DNA of 64,000 nucleotides from Micrococcaceae bacterium Sec5.8 (GCA_039636775.1 CP143429.1:1984001-2048000), one strand, 5' to 3'. Positions 27,775 through 37,520 are shown, counted from the first letter of the stretch. Numbers and translations: made by a program. The notes: generated from the sequence alone by a model not told the origin.

Positions 27775-28560
27775 GTGGAATTCTTCAATAGCGTCCTCAT
27801 TTTCTTCGCAGGCCTGTGGGCCGGCACCATCAACAGTGTTGTCGGTTCCGGTACCCTGGTGACGTTCCCTGTCCTGATTGCCCTGGGCTATGCGCCCGTC
27901 ACCGCCTCCATCAGCAACGCGATGGGTCTGGTGGCCGGGAACGCAGCCGGAGCATGGGGCTACCGCAAGGAACTGACGGGCCGCGGCAGGCAGCTCCTCA
28001 AACTCCTGCCGGCTTCGCTGCTGGGCGGCATTACCGGGGCCTATCTGCTGCTGCACCTGCCCGAGAAGGTCTTCCACTACGCCGCGCCCGCCCTGATTGT
28101 GCTGGCACTGCTGATGGTGCTGTTCCAGCCCAAGCTGCAGCAGTGGGTCCGGAACCGGGAACAAAACCCCGAACACGCCATCCGGGACCGACGCCACGGC
28201 GTCGTTCTCGTGGTCCTCGTCTACCTGGCCGGCGTCTACGGCGGATACTTCGTGGCCGCCCAGGGCATCCTGCTGGTCGGCATCCTGGGAATCTTTATGA
28301 CCGGGACCATCCAGAACGCCAACGCCATGAAGAACATCCTGGTCCTGGGCGTGAACGTTGTGGCGGCAGCCTCGTACCTGCTGTTCGCCTTCGGCCGGAT
28401 CGACTGGCCGGTCGTGGGGCTGATCGCTGTCAGCTCACTGATCGGCGGAGTGGTCGGCTCCAAAGTAGGCCGCCGGCTGTCCCCGGTGGTCCTGCGCGGG
28501 GTGATTTTTGTCCTGGGCCTCGTCGCCCTGGGTTTCATGATCGCCAACCTCTTCAAATAA
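27775..28560 (+). CDS. TSUP family permease (TauE/SafE)
   Basis: 261-residue membrane protein with about eight helices, of the family that moves sulfite, sulfoacetate or other organosulfur anions. The conserved repeats begin GTINSVVGSGTLVTFPVLI near residue 18 and GGYFVAAQGILLVGILGIF near 160, a typical pair. GTG 27775, 18 bases after the ABC ATPase stop, suggests cotranscription. Substrate not predictable. Confidence 0.9.
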   Translation: MEFFNSVLIFFAGLWAGTINSVVGSGTLVTFPVLIALGYAPVTASISNAMGLVAGNAAGAWGYRKELTGRGRQLLKLLPASLLGGITGAYLLLHLPEKVFHYAAPALIVLALLMVLFQPKLQQWVRNREQNPEHAIRDRRHGVVLVVLVYLAGVYGGYFVAAQGILLVGILGIFMTGTIQNANAMKNILVLGVNVVAAASYLLFAFGRIDWPVVGLIAVSSLIGGVVGSKVGRRLSPVVLRGVIFVLGLVALGFMIANLFK

Positions 28561-28591
28561 TCCGCTCCGTCGCCATCGAAATGACACACCC

Positions 28592-29422
28592 GTGACCTTC
28601 CACCGCCTCAACGCCGCCGATGACCCCAGGGTTTCGGACTACACCCAGCTGACGGACGTGCACTTGCGCAAGCTCCGGGAACCGGCCGAGGGCATGTACA
28701 TCGCCGAGTCCTCCCGGGTGCTCCGCCGGGCATTGGCGGCGGGACACCGACCGCGGTCGTTCTTCCTCGCCGAGAAATGGCTCGAGGACCTCGCCGATGT
28801 CTTTGCGCAGTATCCGGACGTTCCGGCGTACATCGGCACCGCCGGACTCCTGGAGGACATCACCGGCTTTCATCTGCACCGGGGTGCGATGGCTGCCATG
28901 CAACGGCCGGCCCCCGTGCCGCTCGCCGAACTCCTCGCCGGCGCCCGGAGGGTGGCTGTGCTCGAGGACATCGTGGACCACACCAACGTCGGGGCGATCT
29001 TCCGCTCCGCCGCGGCGCTGGGCGTCGATGCCGTCCTCGTCTCACCGCGCTGCGGGGATCCGCTGTACCGGCGCAGCGTCCGGGTCAGCATGGGAACGGT
29101 GTTCCAGGTGCCCTGGGCCCGGCTGGAGGACTGGCCCGGGGACCTGGAAGTGCTGCGCAGGCACGGGTTCACTGTTGCCGCCATGGAACTTACCGACGAC
29201 GCCGTGAACCTCGATGAGCTGGCCGCACGCCGGCTGGATAAGCTCGCGCTCGTACTGGGCACCGAAGGCGCGGGCCTGGGCGCCGGTACCCTCGCCGCCG
29301 TCGACCTCGCGGTGAAGATTCCCATGCGGGCCGGCGTGGACTCGCTCAACGTGGCGGCGGCCTCCGCCGTCGGCTTTTGGGAATTGCGCCCGCCAGCCTC
29401 CAGCGCCGGCCCGCATCCCTGA
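28592..29422 (+). CDS. TrmH/SpoU family RNA 2'-O-methyltransferase
   Basis: 276-residue SPOUT methyltransferase that methylates ribose in tRNA or rRNA using S-adenosylmethionine. An N-terminal substrate-binding domain (about 1-105) precedes the knot domain with motif 1 VDHTNVGAIFRSAAALG, motif 2 LVLGTEGAGLG and motif 3 IPMRAGVDSLNVAAASAV. All three motifs are intact. GTG 28592 start. Exact target position on RNA cannot be inferred. Confidence 0.9.
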   Translation: MTFHRLNAADDPRVSDYTQLTDVHLRKLREPAEGMYIAESSRVLRRALAAGHRPRSFFLAEKWLEDLADVFAQYPDVPAYIGTAGLLEDITGFHLHRGAMAAMQRPAPVPLAELLAGARRVAVLEDIVDHTNVGAIFRSAAALGVDAVLVSPRCGDPLYRRSVRVSMGTVFQVPWARLEDWPGDLEVLRRHGFTVAAMELTDDAVNLDELAARRLDKLALVLGTEGAGLGAGTLAAVDLAVKIPMRAGVDSLNVAAASAVGFWELRPPASSAGPHP

Positions 29423-29501
29423 CCCGCATCCCCGGCCGCGCCGTCGGCCCACAACGCCGGCCCACTGGACCCGGCAGTCCGCAACGGCCCGGAGTTTCGG
29501 C

Positions 29502-29507
29502 TATGAT
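29502..29507 (+). promoter_or_regulatory. Likely -10 of rpmE2
   Basis: TATGAT, one mismatch from consensus, 90 bases before the ATG. The region 29423-29596 is otherwise non-coding. No Zur-box-like palindrome was found. Confidence 0.5.
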
Positions 29508-29596
29508 AGGTAGTTGGCCGTCCGGTGCATTCCGCCGGCCATCCCATTCATACCTGGCAGCTGGCAAAATCCAGCTGTGCGAACAAAGGCCCAATT

Positions 29597-29854
29597 ATGA
29601 AGTCTGATACTCACCCGAAGTACGAAGCTGTTGTTTTCAACGACCTGGCTTCCGGCGTCAAATTCCTGACCAAGTCCACCGTGTCTTCCAAGAAGACCAT
29701 CGAGTGGGAAGACGGAAACACCTACCCGGTTATCGACGTCGAAATCTCCTCCGAGTCCCACCCGTTCTACACGGGCAAACAGCGCATCATGGACTCCGCA
29801 GGCCGCGTCGAGCGCTTCAATGCTCGCTTCAAGGGCTTCGGCGGCAAGAAGTAA
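29597..29854 (+). CDS. rpmE2: Ribosomal protein L31 type B, zinc-independent
   Basis: 85-residue large-subunit ribosomal protein. It has no Cys at all, so it lacks the zinc CxxC of type A L31. Family blocks [27 protein letters not shown] and [10 protein letters not shown] are clear. ATG 29597 is the accepted family start; the frame is open further upstream. A strong terminator follows at 29878, so it is a single-gene unit. Confidence 0.96.
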   Translation: MKSDTHPKYEAVVFNDLASGVKFLTKSTVSSKKTIEWEDGNTYPVIDVEISSESHPFYTGKQRIMDSAGRVERFNARFKGFGGKK

Positions 29855-29877
29855 CCTCTTCTCCCCAAGGTCTGTCG

Positions 29878-29911
29878 AAAAAACCCGCACCGTTACCGGT
29901 GCGGGTTTTTT
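29878..29911. terminator. Strong intrinsic terminator after rpmE2
   Basis: AAAAAACCCGCACC (29878-29891) pairs perfectly with GGTGCGGGTTTTTT (29898-29911) around GTTACC, with an A-tract and U-tract. A classic terminator, the clearest in the window. Confidence 0.96.
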
Positions 29912-29976
29912 CGTCCTGCGCGGAACCGCACCGGTATCCGCAGCCGGGGCCCTCACTGCGTGGCAGGATTAATGCC

Positions 29977-31083
29977 ATGACAACCCCCACCCCGGCCACT
30001 GACCCCCGCAGCTCTGACGCCGGCGGCACCCGCCACCACGGGGAGTACAAGGTTCCCGGCGGTAAGCTCGTCGTCGCCGATTTCTTCGTCGCCGACGGTG
30101 TACTCGCTCAGGTCTCCCTCAGCGGTGACTTCTTTCTGGAGCCGGACGAGGCGCTGTCCGGGATCAATGCGGCGCTTACCGGCCAGCCCGCGAATGCCAG
30201 CGCGGCGGAGATCTCCGCCGCGGTGTCCGCGGCCCTCCCTGCGGACGCTGTCCTGTTCGGGTTTTCGGCCGACGCCGTGGCCGTCACCATCAGGCGCGCC
30301 CTGGCGAAGGCCACCGGCTGGGCGGACCACGAGTGGGACATCATCGCTCCGACCGTGCTGCCCACCCACGTCAACGTGGCGCTCGATGAGGTCCTGGCCG
30401 AAGAGGTCGGGGCGGGGCGCCGCAATCCCACCTTGCGTTTTTGGGACTGGAAGGAGCCGTCTGTGGTGATCGGCAGTTTCCAGTCCGTGCGCAACGAGCT
30501 GCACCCGGACGGCGTGGAACGGCACGGAATCAGCGTGGTCCGCCGGGTCAGCGGCGGGGGAGCGATGTTCATGGAGGCCGGTAACTGCATCACTTACTCG
30601 CTGTACCTGCCCCAGAGCCTGGTGGACGGCATCAGCTTCGCGGATTCTTACGGCTTCCTGGATTCCTGGGTGATGGCAGCCCTGGCGAAGATGGGGATCA
30701 GCGCGTTCTACGTGCCGCTCAATGACATCGCCACCGACCAGGGCAAGATTGGCGGCGCCGCGCAGAAACGGCTTGCCAACGGCGGGATGCTGCACCACGT
30801 GACCATGAGCTACGACATCGACGCGGACAAGATGGTCGAGGTCTTGCGGATCGGCAAGGAGAAGCTTTCGGACAAGGGAACCCGGAGCGCCAAGAAGCGC
30901 GTAGATCCGCTCCGCCGGCAAACGGGCCTGTCCCGCGCCGACATCGTTGCCACGATGATGGAGGTCTTCACCGAACGGTATTCCGCAACCCTCTCGGAAC
31001 TTACCGCGGCGGAGCTCGCCGCCGCGCGCCACCGGGTCGATGCCAAGTTCGGCACCCCGGAATGGCTGCACCGGGTGCCCTAG
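29977..31083 (+). CDS. lplA: Lipoate-protein ligase with N-terminal accessory domain
   Basis: 368-residue enzyme that attaches lipoate to E2 subunits of oxo-acid dehydrogenases. The accessory (LplB/LplA C-terminal type) domain is at the N-terminus here (about 20-110, YKVPGGKLVVADFF and LSGDFFLEPDEAL), and the BPL/LplA catalytic domain follows (about 130-368) with RRVSGGGAMFMEAGNCIT and the adenylate-binding Lys257 in TDQGKIGGAAQKR. This order is reversed from E. coli LplA. ATG 29977 is used, with no strong ribosome site. Confidence 0.88.
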   Translation: MTTPTPATDPRSSDAGGTRHHGEYKVPGGKLVVADFFVADGVLAQVSLSGDFFLEPDEALSGINAALTGQPANASAAEISAAVSAALPADAVLFGFSADAVAVTIRRALAKATGWADHEWDIIAPTVLPTHVNVALDEVLAEEVGAGRRNPTLRFWDWKEPSVVIGSFQSVRNELHPDGVERHGISVVRRVSGGGAMFMEAGNCITYSLYLPQSLVDGISFADSYGFLDSWVMAALAKMGISAFYVPLNDIATDQGKIGGAAQKRLANGGMLHHVTMSYDIDADKMVEVLRIGKEKLSDKGTRSAKKRVDPLRRQTGLSRADIVATMMEVFTERYSATLSELTAAELAAARHRVDAKFGTPEWLHRVP

Positions 31084-31126
31084 CGGCCAGGGCCGCTGCG
31101 GAGCAGTCGACGGCGGTTCGTGCGGG

Positions 31127-33742
31127 TTATGCCGGGGAGGCGGTCCGGGCCTGCGCCGTGAGGGCCCGGTGCAGATGGCTGCGCTGTTCGATGATGATGC
31201 GGCGCAGCGCCCGCGGGGCCGCCGGATGCCCGGCCAGCCAGCGGTCTGTCCGGACGATGACTGGGTGCGTATCTGCAGTGCCGTCGGCCAGGTCCTGGCC
31301 CGACGGGTAGAGACCGCGGACTATCCGGCTGGCGATTTCGATGCTGCGCCCCGCCCAGACCTCTTCGAGGCAGTCGAAATAACGGTCGATGAAGCCGCGC
31401 AGCAGCGCTGCCGGGGCCGTGGTGAAACCGGCGATGGTGGCGCTCAGCAGCTGGTTGGACAGCGCGGTGCCGTGCACCGCGTCCTGCCAGGCTGCCTCCT
31501 TGACGGCCTCGTCGGGGCGGGCCGCGAGAGCGGTGGCATGACCGGACTTGCCGGCTGCCGTGTTGTCCAGGGCGAGCTCCGCGTCGAGCTGGGCCGCGGT
31601 GGCTTGCCCGTTCGCGGCCAGGGCATGCCACAGAGTCCAGCGGAGCTCAGCATCAACGGACAGGCCGGCAATGACCGTGCTGCCGTCCAGGATGCCGCGG
31701 AGCAGGTCAAGGCGGCTGTGGTCGTAGCGGCTGGTCGCGGCGACCGTGCGGGCCCACGCCAGCTGCTGGTCCGAGCCGGGTGCGGCGCTCTGCAGCTGAT
31801 CCGCCGCGAGGTTAAGGAAGCCGGAGCGCAGCCCGGCCCGGGCGGCGGCGGGAACGTAGCGTTCAATCGCGGTGGAGGCGTTGCCCAGGACGTTCAACAG
31901 CACGCCAATGCCGGACTCGGAGGGTCCGAACCGCGTGACGGCGTCGACGTAGAGCGACGCCGGGGTGACGGCGTCGCGGGCCGAGTTCCAGAGCGCGGTC
32001 CAGCACAGGGCGCGGGCCATCGGGTCGCTGAGCGCGCTGAGGGAACTGCGGACAGCAGCTTCAGAGCGCGGGTCCAACCGGACCTTGGCGTAGCTAAGGT
32101 CCTCGTCATTGACCAGCAGCAGCGCGGGACGGGCCTTGCCCGACAGCGCGGCCACCGCTGTCCAAGTGCCGTCGAGGTCCGTCTCAACGCTGTCCGTGCG
32201 GACCAGGGCACCGGCGTCGTCGAAGTTGTACAGTCCAATCCGGAGCCGGTGCGGCCGGGGTTCCTGCCGGCCCGTCGTCGGGTCCTCGGCGTCCTGGCGG
32301 ACCCGGACGGTGCCCAGGACGCCGTCGTGCTCCTCGATTTCGGTGGTGAGGGTGGAAATGCCGGACGTCTGCAGCCATTGCCGGGCCCAGTCCGTGAGGT
32401 TCCGTCCGGAGGCGGTGCTGAGGGCGGCCAGCAGCTCGGCCAGGGTGGTGTTGCTGTAGGCGTGGTCCTTAAAGTACTGGCGGGAGCCGGCCACGAAGGC
32501 CTCGAATCCAACGTAGGCGACGAGCTGTTTGAGCACCGAGGCACCCTTGGCGTAGGTGATGCCGTCAAAGTTCTGCTTGGCGGCCTCAAGGTCGGGGATA
32601 TCCGCGACGATCGGGTGCGTGGTGGGCAGCTGGTCCTGCGTATAGGCCCAGGCCTTGCGGTTGTTGGCGAAGTTCACCCACGCGGTGGCCCAGTTCGTGG
32701 TGCGGTCCACACCCAGGGTCCCCATGTAGTCGGCAAAGGACTCCTTGAGCCACAGATCATCCCACCACTGCATCGTGACGAGGTCCCCGAACCACATGTG
32801 GGCCATCTCGTGCAGCAGGGTGTTCGCCCGGCCCTGGTACTGGGAGTCAGCGGCGCGGGAGGTAAAGACGTAGCTTTCGGTGAAAGTCACGAGCCCGGGG
32901 TTCTCCATGGCGCCGAGGTTGTACTCGGGCACAAACGCCTGGTCGTACTTTCCCCACGGGTACGGGAAATCGAAGAGCTCATTGAAGAAGTCCAGGCCGT
33001 TTTTGGTCAGCGTGAACAGGGCCTCCGGGTCGAAGGAGGGCGCCAGTGAGCTGCGGCAGTAAAGGGCGAGCGGGACGTCCAGGGTGGTTCCGTCCTGGAG
33101 CGTCCGGCTCCAGGAGTCCTCGGCTTTGAAGTAAGGGCCGGCCAGGACCGTCGTGATGTAGGTGGACATCGCCTTGGTGGGAGCGAAATCCCAGCGGCTG
33201 GTGTCCGGGTCGCTCGTCAGGAGCGTGCGCTGGGTTTCGATCCCGTTGGAGGACACCTGCCAGGCCGACGGTGCCAGCACGTGGAAGGTAAATTCCGCCT
33301 TCAGGTCGGGCTGTTCAAAGTTGGCGAACACCCGGCGGGCGTCAGCGGGCTCGTACTGGGTATAGAGGTAGCACTGGCCGTCGGCCGGGTCGACGAAGCG
33401 GTGCATGCCTTCCCCGGACGTGCTGTAAAGCGCGGTGCCCGTGACGGTGACCTGGTTCTCCGCCTGGAGGTTGTCGAGCCGGATCCGGGAACCGTCCACG
33501 ACGTCGGCAACGGGGAGCCCTTTGCCGTTGAGGAAGACGCTGTGGACATCGCTGCTGATGAAATCCAGGAACGTCGAGCCGCCGGGCTCACTGGCCGAGA
33601 AGGTGATGACGCTGCGGCTCGGGTAGCCCGGAATGTTTGGATCCTCAGCCCGCCGGACGTCCAGGGAGACGTCGTAGCTGTGCGTGGTGATCAGGGTGGA
33701 GCGGGTGGCGGCCTCATCGCGGCGCAGGTTCTGGTTCGACAC
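31127..33742 (-). CDS. pepN: Aminopeptidase N, M1 family
   Basis: Zinc aminopeptidase of 871 residues that removes N-terminal residues from peptides in the cytosol. Exopeptidase motif YNLGAMENPGLVTF, zinc motif H311-E-M-A-H315 in LLHEMAHMWFGDLVTMQWWD, third ligand Glu in LWLKESFADYMG, and the catalytic Tyr expected later. The C-terminal ERAP1-like helical domain ends RIIIEQRSHLHRAL. GTG 33742 is the start. Convergent with lplA. Confidence 0.96.
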   Translation of the reverse strand: MSNQNLRRDEAATRSTLITTHSYDVSLDVRRAEDPNIPGYPSRSVITFSASEPGGSTFLDFISSDVHSVFLNGKGLPVADVVDGSRIRLDNLQAENQVTVTGTALYSTSGEGMHRFVDPADGQCYLYTQYEPADARRVFANFEQPDLKAEFTFHVLAPSAWQVSSNGIETQRTLLTSDPDTSRWDFAPTKAMSTYITTVLAGPYFKAEDSWSRTLQDGTTLDVPLALYCRSSLAPSFDPEALFTLTKNGLDFFNELFDFPYPWGKYDQAFVPEYNLGAMENPGLVTFTESYVFTSRAADSQYQGRANTLLHEMAHMWFGDLVTMQWWDDLWLKESFADYMGTLGVDRTTNWATAWVNFANNRKAWAYTQDQLPTTHPIVADIPDLEAAKQNFDGITYAKGASVLKQLVAYVGFEAFVAGSRQYFKDHAYSNTTLAELLAALSTASGRNLTDWARQWLQTSGISTLTTEIEEHDGVLGTVRVRQDAEDPTTGRQEPRPHRLRIGLYNFDDAGALVRTDSVETDLDGTWTAVAALSGKARPALLLVNDEDLSYAKVRLDPRSEAAVRSSLSALSDPMARALCWTALWNSARDAVTPASLYVDAVTRFGPSESGIGVLLNVLGNASTAIERYVPAAARAGLRSGFLNLAADQLQSAAPGSDQQLAWARTVAATSRYDHSRLDLLRGILDGSTVIAGLSVDAELRWTLWHALAANGQATAAQLDAELALDNTAAGKSGHATALAARPDEAVKEAAWQDAVHGTALSNQLLSATIAGFTTAPAALLRGFIDRYFDCLEEVWAGRSIEIASRIVRGLYPSGQDLADGTADTHPVIVRTDRWLAGHPAAPRALRRIIIEQRSHLHRALTAQARTASPA

Positions 33743-33746
33743 TCCG

Positions 33747-34802
33747 CTATCTAATCATGAGGAACGCGGCGCCCAGGCCCAGCGCCGCAATCAGCACCCA
33801 GGATGCCAGCGCCGCCAGCAAAGCCCGCAGCCCGGTGTGCAGCAGGTGGCGCACCCGCACAGCCGAGCCAAGGCCAAACAGCGCCATGCCCAGGACCAGG
33901 TCCTGTAGCACCGCGGCGGCGTCGAGGATGTCGGGGGAGAGCCAGCCCGTGGTGCGCAGGGCTGCCAGGGCGATGAATCCCAGCACAAACAGGGGAACGA
34001 TGGGCGGCCGCTTCAGCCCGTCGCCGGCCCCGGCACGGCGGCGGTGATGCAGCCCTGCGGCGGCGACCATGGGCGCCAGCAGGATTACGCGGGTGAGTTT
34101 GACGACGACGGCGACGGCGAGCGCCGAGGCCCCCGCTGTCTGCGCCGTGGCGACCACCTGCCCCACATCATGGACCGATGCCCCGGTCCAGGCACCGAAA
34201 ACTTCCGGGCTGAGTGCCAGCGGCTGGATGAGCAGCGGCAGCACTCCGATGGCGAGGGTGCCGCAGAGTGTTACGAGGGCCACCGGAAGGACTGTGTCGT
34301 GCTGACGGATCCGGCGCACGGCGGCCATCGCCCCGATGGCCGAGGCCCCGCAGATCGCAAACCCGGTGGCAATCAGCAGCGATACCTGCGGCGGCAGCCG
34401 GAAAAGCCGGCTGATGCCATACGTTCCGGCGAAAGCGGCGAGGACGACGCCCGTGATCAGCAGCAGCGCGCCCCAACCGAGGCCCAGCACGTCCACCAGG
34501 CTGATCTTCAGCCCCAGGACGACAATCCCGGCACGCATCAGGCGCTTACCGGCAAAATCGAGCCCCGGGCGGCCTGGCCCCGCGGCCCAGCCGGCCGGGC
34601 CGGGGACGTTCGCGGCGAGGAGTCCGAAGGCCACGGCCAGCGTCATGGCCGGCAGCGCCGGCACCAGGGCGTGGCCGGCGAGGGCCAGAACAACCGCGGC
34701 CGCGGCGGCCAGCAGCCCCGGCAAGAGGCCGGACTGCCCGCCCGGGGGCAGGCCCGGGGCGGGGGTCGGCACTGGCGGCGGTGGGGGAGTGGACGGTGGC
34801 AC
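33747..34802 (-). CDS. YeiH-type putative sulfate exporter
   Basis: 351-residue membrane protein of the UPF0324 family, about ten helices. Typical blocks are KRLMRAGIVVLGLKISL, ATGFAICGASAIGAMAAV and FGAWTGASVHDVGQVVATA. The N-terminus is Pro-rich (PPSTPPPPPVPTPAPG), which is unusual. GTG 34802 is chosen for the AAGG site upstream; a longer frame to 34940 runs toward the ATP-grasp gene. It ends four bases before pepN on the same strand. Transport of sulfate or a related anion is a family guess. Confidence 0.85.
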   Translation of the reverse strand: MPPSTPPPPPVPTPAPGLPPGGQSGLLPGLLAAAAAVVLALAGHALVPALPAMTLAVAFGLLAANVPGPAGWAAGPGRPGLDFAGKRLMRAGIVVLGLKISLVDVLGLGWGALLLITGVVLAAFAGTYGISRLFRLPPQVSLLIATGFAICGASAIGAMAAVRRIRQHDTVLPVALVTLCGTLAIGVLPLLIQPLALSPEVFGAWTGASVHDVGQVVATAQTAGASALAVAVVVKLTRVILLAPMVAAAGLHHRRRAGAGDGLKRPPIVPLFVLGFIALAALRTTGWLSPDILDAAAVLQDLVLGMALFGLGSAVRVRHLLHTGLRALLAALASWVLIAALGLGAAFLMIR

Positions 34803-34961
34803 GTCTCCACCTTGCCGCAACCATCCGCGAAAGCCGTCACCGCCACGGTGGCCTCCGCGCGGGCGGCCGCCGCTGCCGGGCCGCTGGACTGTCCGTTTCC
34901 GTCCGGCGCGCCTGCGGGGCTGGAAATGATTTCGCAACAAAAAAGTGGTTGTCTTGGAACC

Positions 34962-36518
34962 ATGTCAGACCTATTCCAGGATTACTCCGTAGCCGCCGAA
35001 CGCTCCGGCGCCTACGACGAGATGTTCACCCCCGGGCAGCTGGTCCGGGAGTCCTACGGGCAGATTGCCGGGGCCCTGCGTGAACTGTCGCTTGCTGATG
35101 TCACCGCCCGCGCCGATTCCATGGCCCGGACATTCCTGGACCGCGGCGTGACCTTCGACTTCGCGGGGGAGGAGCGGCCCTTTCCGCTTGACATCGTGCC
35201 CCGGGTCATTCCCGCCGATGAATGGTCCGTCCTGGAGAAGGGCGTGGCGCAACGGGTCCGGGCACTGGAGGCCTTCCTCAATGACGTCTACGACAAGATG
35301 ACGGTGGTGGCCGACGGCGTCATTCCGCGCCAGCTCGTCACCACCAGCGCCCACTTCCACCGGCAGGTGCACGGCTTTGAACCGGCCGGCGGTGTGCGCG
35401 TCCATATCTCCGGCATCGATGTGGTCCGTGACGCCGCCGGAACCTTCCGGGTCCTTGAAGACAACGTCCGCGTCCCTTCCGGCGTCAGCTACGTCCTGGA
35501 GAACCGCCGTGCCATGGCCAAAGGGCTGCCGGAGGCCTTTGGCCAGCAGCTGATCCGGCCGGTCGAGGAGTATCCGCGCCGGTTGCTGTCGGCGCTGCGC
35601 AAGACAGCACCGACCGGCGTCGACGACCCCACCGTGGTGGTCCTCACTCCGGGTGTTTTCAACAGCGCCTACTTCGAGCACACCCTGCTCGCCGGCCTCA
35701 TGGGGGTGGAGCTCGTTGAAGGCCGCGACCTGATCTGCCGCGGCAACCGCGTTTACATGCGTACCACCGCAGGAGAACAGCGCGTCGACGTCATCTACAA
35801 GCGGATCGACGACGAGTTCCTCGATCCGCTGCAGTTCCGGGCCGACTCCATGCTGGGCTGCCCGGGACTGGTCAACGCGGCCCGCGCCGGCGGCGTCACG
35901 ATCGCGAATGCCGTGGGCAACGGCGTCGCCGATGACAAGCTGGTCTACAGCTACGTTCCGGACCTGATCCGCTATTACCTCAATGAAGAACCCGTGATCG
36001 CCAACGTGGACACCTTCCGGCTGGAGGAAAAAGAGTCCCGGGAGGAGGTCCTGGACCGCCTGGCCGAACTCGTCGTCAAGCCGGTGGACGGTTCCGGCGG
36101 CAAGGGCCTGGTGATCGGACCGGATGCTTCCAAGGACGAACTTGAGGCTTTGCGGAAGCGTGTCGTCGCGGACCCGCGCGGGTGGATCGCGCAGCCGGTT
36201 CTGCAGCTGTCCACCGTTCCCACGCTCAGCGGCGACAGGTTCGGTCCCCGGCACGTGGATCTGCGGCCTTTCGCTGTCAATGACGGCGACGACGTCTGGG
36301 TGCTGCCGGGTGGCCTGACCCGCGTGGCGTTGAAGGAGGGCTCACTGATCGTGAACTCCAGCCAGGGCGGCGGGTCCAAAGACACCTGGGTTCTGGCGGA
36401 TTCCCCCGAAGTGCCGGTGGAGACCCTGCCGCGCCCGGCCATCACGGTCCGGGACCGCGTCTCCGTCTGGCCCGTGGAGAGCAACTGGCGAGACAGCCAG
36501 AAGGAGCAGCAGCAATGA
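34962..36518 (+). CDS. Circularly permuted type 2 ATP-grasp protein
   Basis: 518-residue protein of the COG2308 family, an ATP-grasp enzyme with permuted domain order predicted to form amide or peptide bonds. Blocks seen: FPLDIVPRVIPADEW, RVLEDNVRVPSGVSYVLENR, VIYKRIDDEFLDPLQF, NAVGNGVADDKLVYSYVP, and VVKPVDGSGGKGLVIGP, the phosphate-binding loop. ATG 34962 fits the family start MSDLFQDYS. It heads a three-gene set with alpha-E and transglutaminase proteins that has been predicted from genome context to make or modify peptides. Biochemical function is not established. Confidence 0.92.
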   Translation: MSDLFQDYSVAAERSGAYDEMFTPGQLVRESYGQIAGALRELSLADVTARADSMARTFLDRGVTFDFAGEERPFPLDIVPRVIPADEWSVLEKGVAQRVRALEAFLNDVYDKMTVVADGVIPRQLVTTSAHFHRQVHGFEPAGGVRVHISGIDVVRDAAGTFRVLEDNVRVPSGVSYVLENRRAMAKGLPEAFGQQLIRPVEEYPRRLLSALRKTAPTGVDDPTVVVLTPGVFNSAYFEHTLLAGLMGVELVEGRDLICRGNRVYMRTTAGEQRVDVIYKRIDDEFLDPLQFRADSMLGCPGLVNAARAGGVTIANAVGNGVADDKLVYSYVPDLIRYYLNEEPVIANVDTFRLEEKESREEVLDRLAELVVKPVDGSGGKGLVIGPDASKDELEALRKRVVADPRGWIAQPVLQLSTVPTLSGDRFGPRHVDLRPFAVNDGDDVWVLPGGLTRVALKEGSLIVNSSQGGGSKDTWVLADSPEVPVETLPRPAITVRDRVSVWPVESNWRDSQKEQQQ

Positions 36519-36593
36519 CCCCGGCCACGGTGCCACCGGATTTTCCGCCGGTCTGCTCTTTTTCGAATTTCGATGCGCTGGAGGTAACTGCGA

Positions 36594-37520
36594 ATGCTTA
36601 GCCGAATCGCCGAGTCATTGTTCTGGATCGGCCGTTACGTGGAACGGGCTGACGGTACCGCCCGGATCCTTGACGTCCACCTGGAACGGCTGAACCACCT
36701 GCCCATGGAAGAACAGCGCAGCGTAGCGCAGGAACTTCTGGCCGTCATGGGAGCCCGGGCGCAAAGCGAGGACTTCGGCCTGCCCGAACTGCTCAACGCC
36801 CTGGCGTACGACAAGCAAAGTGCCACCTCCATTGCCGGTTCCCTCGGTGCTGCCCGGGAAAACGCCCGCAGGGCCCGCGAAACCGTGTCCTCCGGCCTGT
36901 GGGAGAGCCTCAACACCACGTACTACGGCCTCAACCAGCACCGCAAGGACGTGGTCGGCACGTACCGGTTCTGCAACTGGGTACTGGAACGCACCGCCAT
37001 GGTCAGCGGCCTGGCCGACACTACGGTAAGCCACGACGAAAGCTGGCAGTTCCTGGTCCTGGGACGCTCGCTGGAACGCGCGGACATGACTGCGCGGATG
37101 CTCTCGACCCGGGACGTTCTTTCCGCCGGCATGTCCTGGGTGAACATGCTCCGGTGCGCCGGGGCGTACGAATCGTTTCTGCGGACCCGCCGGGCGGCCT
37201 TCGGCGACCAGCACGCCGCGGAGTTCCTGCTCCTGGACCGGCTGTTCCCGCGGTCCATCGTGTATGCGCTGCGGGACGCCGACGAGTGCCTTGCCAAGCT
37301 GGACCCGTCGGCCCAGCGCGTCGGTTTCATCAACGACGCCCGCCGGATCGTGGGCCAGGCCCGCACCTTCCTGGAGTTTCACCGCACCGAGGACCTCATG
37401 TCTGAACTTCCGGAGCACATGGAGCGCGTGCAGAAGGCTGTCTCACAGGCGTCGGATGCCATTTCCCGTAAGTACTTCAATCAGGCAGACGAACTGGCCT
37501 GGGTGGGAGAAGTTTCATGA
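36594..37520 (+). CDS. Alpha-E domain protein
   Basis: 308 residues, all-helical, COG2307/DUF403. The classic opening MLSRIAESLFWIGRYVERAD is followed by GLNQHRKDVVGTYRFCNWVL-type helices and GRSLERADMTARMLSTRD. No catalytic site is known; it probably acts as a partner of the ATP-grasp protein. GGAGGT is seven bases before ATG 36594. Its TGA overlaps the transglutaminase ATG (ATGA), so they are translationally coupled. Confidence 0.92.
   Translation: MLSRIAESLFWIGRYVERADGTARILDVHLERLNHLPMEEQRSVAQELLAVMGARAQSEDFGLPELLNALAYDKQSATSIAGSLGAARENARRARETVSSGLWESLNTTYYGLNQHRKDVVGTYRFCNWVLERTAMVSGLADTTVSHDESWQFLVLGRSLERADMTARMLSTRDVLSAGMSWVNMLRCAGAYESFLRTRRAAFGDQHAAEFLLLDRLFPRSIVYALRDADECLAKLDPSAQRVGFINDARRIVGQARTFLEFHRTEDLMSELPEHMERVQKAVSQASDAISRKYFNQADELAWVGEVS

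Noticed and set aside
31040..33049. 669-residue plus-strand frame over pepN
   Set aside because: Antisense to aminopeptidase N, no recognisable motif or ribosome site.
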